Assembly: GCA_016209245.1 (NCBI GenBank)
Contig: JACQWN010000602.1
Span: 1-13,330 of the forward strand
Direction of reading: 5' to 3'
Length of the DNA: 13,330 bases
From: Bacteroidia bacterium
Lineage (GTDB): Bacteria; Bacteroidota; Bacteroidia; Bacteroidales; BM523
The notes below the pieces were generated by a model, which saw only the letters and a program-made list of their open reading frames with translations, did no database searches and had not been told where the DNA came from. Position 1 is the first letter of the stretch. Each line of letters begins with the position of its first letter. Shown here piece after piece: positions 8,484 through 13,330 of this stretch. The translations under genes and the position numbers were made by a program.

Positions 8484-10011
8484 TACTACAAATGCTACTT
8501 GTTATGGTTCATCCGACGGTACAGCAGAGATAATTATAAAATATGGTACAAGACCTTTTGTTTATAACTGGTCCGGCAATGTTGCAGGAATATATGATTC
8601 AACTGCAACTAATTTACCTGCAGGAAATTACCAGGTCACTATTATAGACAACAATGGTTGTCCGCTTGATGGTATAGTATTTACAATAGGACAACCAAAT
8701 CAGGTTACCGTTTCGGTCAATTCTGTACCGACAATATGTATCGGACAAGCGGCGCAATTATTTGCAAGCGGCGCAGGCGGAACCCAACCATATATATATT
8801 ATTGGGATAATCCTGAAATTACCGACAGCAATCAGGTACAGACAGTTCATCCATCTGTAACCACAATTTATTCTGTCTATGTGACAGATGACAATGGATG
8901 CAGCTCGGCAGCGAAATCAGTGACAGTTAATGTTCATCCTCCATTAACGATTGATATTGCTTCGCCCGATACTATTCTTTGTGAAGGCGAATCAACAATA
9001 CTGACAGTCAATATTACATCACCCGGAAATGGAGGGCCATATTCCTATTTCTGGAGTGATATCGGAACTGATGCAACAATTGTCAGAACGGTTGAACCGG
9101 TTAGTGATGCTATATATAATATTACCGTTACAGATAATTGTTCACCATTGGCAACCGCTCATATTAATATTTATGTCGAACCTGCGCCTCCCATAAATAT
9201 TGTTTCCAATCCTATGTTCGGGTGTGAACCGATGACTGTAAACTTCAGCAACTATGGCGATAATATCGGTATTAGCTGGTACTGGAACTTTGGCGATTAT
9301 TCGAGTCCCGATATGAATACTTCGGTTGAAAGTAACCCTGTTCATGTGTATAATAATGACGGGGTATATGATATTACATTAACGGTAGCTTCCGCTTATG
9401 GATGTTCAAGGACTTATGAAGCCGAGGATTTAATAACGGTTTATCCGGCACCTGAAGCCGATTTCATGTTTTATCCGCAATCAGCCGATGCATTCCATCC
9501 GACAATTGAATTTTATGATTTATCAACCGGCGCAGAAAGCTGGTACTGGGATTTCGGCGATTCCGACAATTCAATGTATCAGAATCCTGAACATGAATAT
9601 CATGGCGCCGGTACTTATATTGTACATCTTGATGTTTTTTCCGAGCATGGATGTTACGATTCGATTTCAAAGCCGGTTGTTATAAAAGAAGTACATACAT
9701 TTTATGTACCCACAGCATTTGTACCAAAATGGGATGTAGAAGAAGAAAATGCTTATTGGACGCCAGAAGCTACAGGCATAGCAGAATGTGATGGCTGTTA
9801 TAAGCTATGGATTTATGACAGATGGGGACAAATCATCTTCAGCACAGAACAATTTTATGGCAATAATAAGATAGATGATAACCGATGGAACGGACAGTAT
9901 TTTAATAATGGGAAAATGGTTCCTGTCGGCGTATATACATGGTATTGCAAATTAAAAGATGTCAACGGCAATGAACACACTTATGTCGGGTCGGTTACTG
10001 TTATCAGATAG
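8410..10011 (+). CDS. C-terminal part of the SprB-repeat adhesin: Ig-like and PKD domains plus T9SS type B sorting domain
   Basis: This is the continuation of the upstream stalk in another frame, so the ATG at 8410 is probably not a real start; true homology begins near 8425. Residues 31-109 are one more SprB repeat (C-Y-G-S-S-D-G to I-G-Q-P). Residues about 110-176 and 178-257 are two Ig-like segments with Cys near each end. Residues 262-345 and 348-425 are PKD domains with the W-Y-W-N/D-F-G-D signature. Residues 427-533 match the gliding-motility-associated C-terminal (CHU_C, type B) sorting domain: F-Y-V-P-T-A-F-V-P, Y-K-L-W-I-Y-D-R-W-G, R-W-N-G-Q-Y, V-P-V-G-V-Y-T-W and terminal G-S-V-T-V-I-R. 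In this family the domain directs export through T9SS and surface attachment. The TAG at 10009-10011 lies 5 bp from the convergent acyltransferase gene. Confidence 0.92.
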   Translation: MVIMGSSSFSIVVGSIPPPQLYSINTTNATCYGSSDGTAEIIIKYGTRPFVYNWSGNVAGIYDSTATNLPAGNYQVTIIDNNGCPLDGIVFTIGQPNQVTVSVNSVPTICIGQAAQLFASGAGGTQPYIYYWDNPEITDSNQVQTVHPSVTTIYSVYVTDDNGCSSAAKSVTVNVHPPLTIDIASPDTILCEGESTILTVNITSPGNGGPYSYFWSDIGTDATIVRTVEPVSDAIYNITVTDNCSPLATAHINIYVEPAPPINIVSNPMFGCEPMTVNFSNYGDNIGISWYWNFGDYSSPDMNTSVESNPVHVYNNDGVYDITLTVASAYGCSRTYEAEDLITVYPAPEADFMFYPQSADAFHPTIEFYDLSTGAESWYWDFGDSDNSMYQNPEHEYHGAGTYIVHLDVFSEHGCYDSISKPVVIKEVHTFYVPTAFVPKWDVEEENAYWTPEATGIAECDGCYKLWIYDRWGQIIFSTEQFYGNNKIDDNRWNGQYFNNGKMVPVGVYTWYCKLKDVNGNEHTYVGSVTVIR

Positions 10012-10016
10012 TATAA

Positions 10017-10913
10017 TTATAGCTCATCCCAAAAATCATAAAAATTAAACCATTGATATGGATGCTCATGCACGATATCTTCGAGTATTGTTACATATTT
10101 TTTCATCGTCTCTCTGATATATTGCTTTCTGTTCGGGCGTGTAATATTATTGAATGGTAAATAACGATATGCTTTTTGAATGTAACTGTACAAACCCGTT
10201 TTTAATGTAGTGGCGATAATAATAGGAGCGCCTGTCAATGCAGCAACTTCAAAAGGATAAGTAGGAAATCTGGCTTGTTTTCCAAGAAAATTTAATTTAA
10301 TATGACTTTCATCCCCCATCACCCTGTCGCCTAGCATGCACACAATTTCATTGTTTTCCAACGCTTTTTTTACATTTAACATAATATCTATTGGTTCTGA
10401 ATTGGTTGGTATTACATTTATCGCTCTTTCATGTGTAAATTGATGAATAACATTTTTAATTTCTACCTTTTCATTATCGAACTGAAGGAAATTTATTCGC
10501 GTTTTAATATGTTCAAAGAGAATATCTCCTCCAATTTCCTGATTGCCGATATGGGCGGATAGCAGTATTAATCCCTTTTTTTCTGAAAGTGCATTGATTA
10601 TATGTTCTTCGCCTGTGCAGGTAAACATGAATGGTGATTTTTTTTTTATACGGACAATAAATCTGTCTATCATACAAGTACCGAGAGAAAAAATATGACG
10701 GTAAATTTGCCAAATGGTAGTTTTTTTTGATAGTTTATTTCTAAAAGTTGTCAATTGTTTTCTCAGATCCCTGTTAAAAATATATTTTAAAGCGACAAAA
10801 GAAAGCAGAATGTAAGCGGGAATAATACCAAATCGTTTTATTAGAACCATGAATATTTTGATTCCTTTTGCCCTTGCTTTAGACTGGCCGTTCCATTTAT
10901 CTGCTGTTTTCAT
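10017..10913 (-). CDS. LpxL/HtrB-like lysophospholipid acyltransferase family protein
   Basis: This 298-residue protein is near the usual length for the lipid A biosynthesis acyltransferase family, whose members transfer an acyl chain from acyl-ACP to a membrane lipid at the inner face of the cytoplasmic membrane. The N-terminus has W-N-G-x-S at 8-12 followed by a hydrophobic segment at about 18-46, the likely membrane anchor. The catalytic H-x4-E motif is visible as H121-I-G-N-Q-E126. A conserved G-D-R follows at 195-197, then F-L-G-K and P-x-x-P-F-E-V-A-A-L at about 209-226. The N-terminal style resembles, from memory, acyltransferases of Bacteroidota aryl-polyene or flexirubin clusters, but no other genes of such a pathway are here, so the substrate is open. 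The ATG at 10911-10913 fits the family N-terminus; no strong Shine-Dalgarno is seen. A run of ten T (10638-10647) lies within the gene. Confidence 0.87.
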   Translation of the reverse strand: MKTADKWNGQSKARAKGIKIFMVLIKRFGIIPAYILLSFVALKYIFNRDLRKQLTTFRNKLSKKTTIWQIYRHIFSLGTCMIDRFIVRIKKKSPFMFTCTGEEHIINALSEKKGLILLSAHIGNQEIGGDILFEHIKTRINFLQFDNEKVEIKNVIHQFTHERAINVIPTNSEPIDIMLNVKKALENNEIVCMLGDRVMGDESHIKLNFLGKQARFPTYPFEVAALTGAPIIIATTLKTGLYSYIQKAYRYLPFNNITRPNRKQYIRETMKKYVTILEDIVHEHPYQWFNFYDFWDEL

Positions 10914-10978
10914 TATTTTGAATATCTGTTTTATTATTTTTAACCTGCATTATTCATAAATTTGGAAATAAATATATG

Positions 10979-11130
10979 ACTAACCCCGTCCTTCAGGGCG
11001 GGGACACTAAAAAAATAACTTTCTCCGACCTTTCTCTGCGAAATTTTGAAAATTTTAAAATTTTCAAAATTTCGCAGGGGGGAGGCCAACGGCATTTTTC
11101 CTCAACCCCGCCCTGAAGGACGGGGCTATT
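10979..11130. mobile_element. MITE/BIME-like element: GC-rich inverted hairpins around a long palindrome
   Basis: The left arm at 10984-11003 (ccccgtccttcagggcgggg) and the right arm at 11106-11125 are perfect reverse complements over 20 bp. Each arm can itself fold as an 8-bp stem with a 4-base loop. Between them is a perfect 42-bp palindrome. The element sits between divergently transcribed genes, so a terminator role is unlikely. It carries no ORF, and I found no clear target-site duplication. The arrangement fits a non-autonomous element or paired REP-type sequences. GC-rich hairpins of this kind are reminiscent of sequences tied to IS200/IS605-type transposases, but that link is inference. 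Confidence 0.6.
11036..11077. repeat. Perfect 42-bp palindrome
   Basis: The sequence equals its own reverse complement over all 42 bases: ctgcg at the left end, an AT-rich centre built from aaaatttt blocks, and cgcag at the right end. As plus-strand RNA the stem can extend through G-U pairs into the following G-run (to about 11082). It has no unpaired loop, so it could form a cruciform in DNA. Confidence 0.9.
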
Positions 11131-11243
11131 GAAATATCTTCTAACCTGACTTGTGAATACTCCAGGGTACATTTACAACAAAAAATGATGAATTTAGAAA
11201 TAAGGTACTAAATAGTTACAAAGTATTAAAATTTTTCATCAAT

Positions 11244-11711
11244 ATGGAGTTATCAATAGTTAATCTTATTCAGGCAATGCTAAGCCCCGGGATAATGATT
11301 TCAGCATGTGGTTTGCTGCTGCTTAGCATGAATAACCGGTATTTCCAGGTTGTTAACCGTGTTCGGATGCTCGATGAAGAGAAACGAAAACTTACAACCG
11401 GCACAAAGCACGATGAACGGACAGCTGATGAACAAAAGCGGTTAGATAATATTATAATCCAAATTAAAAAATTATCGGTCCGTATTAAAATTATCAGAGA
11501 TGCTATTATTGCTTATACGGTTGCTGTCGGTTTTTTTATTTTGTCATCTTTTTTTATCGGCATACAGTTTATAATGTACATTCCATATACTGATTATGTT
11601 AGTCTTGGAAGTTTTCTTGCAGGAATGATAGGGGTTTTAGTTGGTGTAATTATGGCAGCTATTGAAATTTGTGAAGGTTATTCGGTAATAAATACTGAGC
11701 TTCATGGGTAG
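11244..11711 (+). CDS. DUF2721 family small membrane protein
   Basis: This 155-residue protein matches the DUF2721 pattern from recall. It has an N-terminal hydrophobic segment at about 8-29 with M-L-S-P-G-I-M-I-S, followed by a conserved-looking N-R-Y-F-Q-V-V-N-R-V-R-M-L-D-E stretch at 31-45. A charged, probably helical cytoplasmic segment runs from about 45 to 85. Two further membrane segments lie at about 86-111 and 118-141, with E141 and E144 near the last one. The family has no established function, and none is proposed here. The ATG at 11244 begins the conserved N-terminus; no clear Shine-Dalgarno precedes it, as is common in Bacteroidota. The gene is alone, divergent from the acyltransferase across the palindromic element. 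Its TAG stop falls inside a 14-bp tandem repeat. Confidence 0.82.
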   Translation: MELSIVNLIQAMLSPGIMISACGLLLLSMNNRYFQVVNRVRMLDEEKRKLTTGTKHDERTADEQKRLDNIIIQIKKLSVRIKIIRDAIIAYTVAVGFFILSSFFIGIQFIMYIPYTDYVSLGSFLAGMIGVLVGVIMAAIEICEGYSVINTELHG

Positions 11712-11740
11712 TTGGCAGGAGGCAGTTGGCAGGAGGTAGT
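11710..11740 (+). repeat. 14-bp tandem repeat overlapping the DUF2721 stop codon
   Basis: The unit agttggcaggagg(c/t) occurs at 11710-11723 and 11724-11737, followed by agt. The TAG stop (11709-11711) overlaps the first copy. A hairpin with a 6-bp stem (gcagga/tcctgc, 11729-11745) overlaps the second copy and could help end transcription, although no T-run follows. Confidence 0.75.
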
Positions 11741-11795
11741 CCTGCATACTACTACTACCAACTCCCTACTTTATACAGTTTCATGTATAATTTCA

Positions 11796-11814
11796 GACCT
11801 CTCCAGGAGAGGTC
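11796..11814. repeat. 19-bp inverted repeat (9-bp arms, 1-base centre)
   Basis: The arms gacctctcc and ggagaggtc are perfect reverse complements around a single a at 11805. Short ctctcc/ggagag palindromes of this kind are common between genes in Bacteroidota. This one could act as a hairpin 3' of the DUF2721 gene, but it lacks a T-run. Confidence 0.7.
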
Positions 11815-11864
11815 AAAGATACGTTTAATTTTGGACATTTTTACGTAATATGTCAGAAATATTA

Positions 11865-11990
11865 TCATGTCGCTTCTCCAACTTCTACAACAATGAATTT
11901 GCCTGTGGGTGTTTGCGTTGCCATACCTGTCAATTTTCTGCATAATTGAATTTGAGCCGCTCTGCGGCATGCTTGTTCTAACGGATAATT
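11865..11990 (-). pseudogene. Short coding remnant of unknown family
   Basis: A 41-codon stretch between stop codons on the minus strand reads N-Y-P-L-E-Q-A-C-R-R-A-A-Q-I-Q-L and ends K-F-I-V-V-E-V-G-E-A-T before TGA (complement of 11865-11867). Its composition looks like real protein, with an amphipathic helix followed by a beta-strand-like end, whereas the other frames here do not. No start codon suits it and a stop sits just upstream, so it is most likely the C-terminal scrap of a lost gene. I do not recognise the family. Confidence 0.3.
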
Positions 11991-12329
11991 TCAGACCACC
12001 TGACCTATCCTTGAAAATCATATAGTTACAGACCACCTGTCGCAAAATAAAATCGCGTAGAATTTCATATCTTTGACTGACAAAAATACAAAATAGCTAT
12101 GGAATTATTCCTAAAATGCCTTTTTAGTTAATAACTATGTAATTTAGTTAGGGGATTTTTATTTTTTACAAACTGCCATAAGCCGAAGCCGGTTGTACCG
12201 CCACGAAAAGCAAGCATAGTCTCTGAAATTTCCTGTTGTACAGTGTCCTTTTTCTGTTTTTCTTCCGGGTCAGGGTAGAAAAAGCCATGGGTGGCGATGT
12301 GGAGGATAGCTGGATAGAGATTACCAGGA

Positions 12330-12382
12330 GACAGCCGCAGGCTGTCAGTACAAGACCTGTCAGCGTGCGAAGCTCCTGACAG
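12330..12382. repeat. Hairpin-rich repeat cluster inside the CHAT coding sequence
   Basis: A 7-bp hairpin (gacagcc/ggctgtc, loop gca) lies at 12330-12346. A second inverted pair (ctgtcag at 12357-12363, ctgacag at 12376-12382) follows, and ctgtcag also occurs directly at 12342-12348. In frame B this reads H-A-D-R-S-C-T-D-S-L-R-L-S-P-G-N-L, between T-L-S-G-A-S and Y-P-A-I-L-H-I-A-T-H-G, positions that are almost adjacent in CHAT proteins. It looks like an in-frame insertion. Confidence 0.55.
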
Positions 12383-12553
12383 CGTCTGATGTTCTGAATT
12401 TTCCTGACTCGTTTGATAATACAAAGAACGAAATTTTGTTCAATACTCTTACAGGTGCATAATAAACCGTGTTTATTCCTTCAAGAGCCCGTTCAAGCGG
12501 TTGCCAGATTAATTGATACAATGCATGACTATTTGTGCGAGGCGGCTTCTCTT

Positions 12554-12584
12554 CGTCATTGCGACGCGAAGCCGATGCAATCTC
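12554..12584. repeat. Dispersed-type palindromic repeat inserted inside the CHAT coding sequence
   Basis: The sequence cgtcattgcgacg...gatgcaatctc resembles the widespread intergenic repeat of the cgtcattgcgag...gcaatctc type. It has a 5-bp core stem (attgc/gcaat) that can extend by G-U and C-G pairs. It lies inside frame A and is translated as N-E-I-A-S-A-S-R-R-N-D-E, an unlikely CHAT sequence, between D-A-A-I-E-F-V and L-I-W-Q-P-L-E. The frame is kept open across it. Confidence 0.6.
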
Positions 12585-13330
12585 ATTGTCGGAATTGCTG
12601 ACAGATAATTCATCGGCAAAACTCACAAATTCAATAGCAGCATCCCCTGGTTTCAATGCTCTTTGCACATCTTCCCATTTGTAATCAAACAGCTTTTGTA
12701 TATCGGCAAATTCTGATGATAACCTAACCAGGTTTCGTTCCTGCTCGTTTGCCTGTTTTTCCAATTCTGCAATTTTTTGTTCTCTGTCTTCAATATCTGC
12801 TCCTTGCAATTCGGAGATTTGATTACGTAATTGTTTCAGGTAAAAATAAGTGTTTTTAAGCTCCGGGTCAGAACTTTTATAAACTGCATCAAGCATGGAA
12901 CGGGTACTTTTCAGTAAAAGTCCTTTAAGTATTAATTCGTTGTTGTAGCAAATACCGGGTAAACTGTCGTATTGCTCGCTATAGTGAATATTGAAAGAAT
13001 GAAGATCGTTGAAAACACTTTTGGTTTCATTCAGATACAGTTCTTTTTCTTTTTCACTAAGTATAGAGAAATTGTCTTTAAACAAGTATAATGTTATTTC
13101 CTGTGATTTTAAAAACAAAGGTATTGCTTTTTCCGGCATATTCAGGTGAATATATACTTTGGCAGCCATCGGATAATCCTTTGCCAAATTTGTTTTATCT
13201 CCGATTTCTTCTTTTATTTTCAGTGATTTTTCGTAATATTCAATTGCCTTGGGATAATCGCCTTGATTGCCTGACACACTGCCCAAATATCTTAAAGCAG
13301 TAGCATTTGTCTTAGCTCTCTTGGGATATA

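Larger units (their letters stand above)
11787..12042 (-). repeat. Three copies of a short motif (aggtggtctgaaattat-like, read on minus)
   Basis: On the plus strand the copies are ataatttcagacc at 11787-11799, ataatttcagaccacctg at 11985-12002 and atagttacagaccacctg at 12022-12039. The last two share cagaccacctg exactly, 37 bp apart; the first diverges after gacc, where the 19-bp palindrome begins. They flank the coding remnant at 11865-11990, which is compatible with ends of a decayed mobile element, but no transposase is recognisable. Confidence 0.5.
11712..12127. other. Gene-free spacer with repeats and remnants
   Basis: No intact gene is supported over these 416 bases. They hold the 14-bp tandem repeat, the 19-bp palindrome, the three-copy cagacc motif and the short remnant above. 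Bases 12043-12127 are AT-rich with nothing I recognise. The whole stretch reads like an accumulation of decayed sequence after the broken CHAT gene. Confidence 0.6.
12128..13330 (-). pseudogene. Decayed TPR-CHAT protein gene (5' end beyond the window)
   Basis: Reading leftward from base 13330, frame A (to 12360) starts in mid-protein with a TPR (L-G-S-V-S-G-N-Q-G-D-Y-P-K-A-I-E-Y-Y-E-K-S-L) and continues through a helical, coiled-coil-like linker (I-A-E-L-E-K-Q-A-N-E-Q-E). The CHAT start follows: A-L-K-P-G-D-A-A-I-E-F-V, L-I-W-Q-P-L-E, T-V-Y-Y-A-P and L-N-K-I-S-F near 12426-12440. Frame B (12128 to about 12430) resumes with T-L-S-G and the catalytic-His block L-H-I-A-T-H-G-F-F-Y-P-D-P, then stops just after K-N-P-L. 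About 60-100 residues expected between N-K-I-S-F and T-L-S-G are missing, as is everything after N-P-L, including the expected S-A-C-E-T-G cysteine region. CHAT proteins are caspase-like proteases, often in signalling or defence; this copy cannot have a working His-Cys pair. Confidence 0.85.

Noticed and set aside
9142..9345. Minus-strand open frames within the PKD region, also 9464-9670
   Set aside because: Shadows of the well-supported PKD-domain coding frame on the plus strand.
10984..11125. Rho-independent terminators
   Set aside because: The flanking genes diverge from this spacer, and the GC-rich hairpins are not followed by T-runs.
11755..12045. Minus-strand 96-codon open frame as a gene
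   Set aside because: It crosses the 19-bp palindrome and the repeated motifs, has no recognisable domain, and a different frame in the same stretch looks more protein-like.
12128..12424. Separate small CHAT-like gene
   Set aside because: It begins in the middle of CHAT sequence, directly continues the truncated frame of the neighbour, and contains the catalytic-His block only; it is the same broken gene.
12413..12601. Plus-strand open frame of 62 codons, and another at 13091-13303
   Set aside because: Antisense to clear TPR-CHAT coding sequence; no independent support.

Overview
The window looks like a chromosomal segment of a Bacteroidota bacterium, close to Bacteroidales or Flavobacteriia-type gliding and secreting lineages. 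The reasons are a giant SprB-repeat protein with PKD domains and a C-terminal sorting domain of the type IX secretion system (T9SS type B, CHU_C-like), a Bacteroidota-style LpxL-like acyltransferase, a TPR-CHAT protein, moderate to low GC and weak Shine-Dalgarno signals. I cannot name a species.

Layout: bases 3-10011 (+) are one surface-adhesin locus whose 5' end lies outside the window. It holds about 38 SprB-type repeats of roughly 75-80 residues. The first twelve form three copies of a 942-bp (314-codon) higher-order unit of four repeats each. The later ones are much more diverged. The reading frame breaks at about 8421-8425, inside a single repeat that has lost its middle. The second frame carries the last SprB repeat, two Ig-like segments, two PKD domains and the T9SS sorting domain. 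An intact gene would export a long repetitive stalk through T9SS and anchor it on the cell surface. As written, the stalk is cut off from its sorting signal.

Converging on it with a 5-bp gap is a 298-residue lysophospholipid-acyltransferase-family gene (minus, 10017-10913). The divergent spacer 10914-11243 contains a MITE- or BIME-like element: two perfect 20-bp GC-rich inverted hairpin repeats flanking a perfect 42-bp palindrome. A small DUF2721 membrane protein follows (11244-11711, +). Bases 11712-12127 have no intact gene but hold short repeats, a 19-bp palindrome, three copies of a short motif and a minus-strand coding remnant.

The right edge (12128-13330, minus) is a decayed TPR-CHAT gene. 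It has a frameshift, a large internal deletion, lost C-terminal sequence including the expected catalytic cysteine region, and two palindromic repeats that appear inserted within its coding sequence.

No intact new biological system is evident. The points most worth checking are the higher-order repeat architecture and broken frame of the adhesin, the composite palindromic element, and the repeat-invaded CHAT pseudogene.
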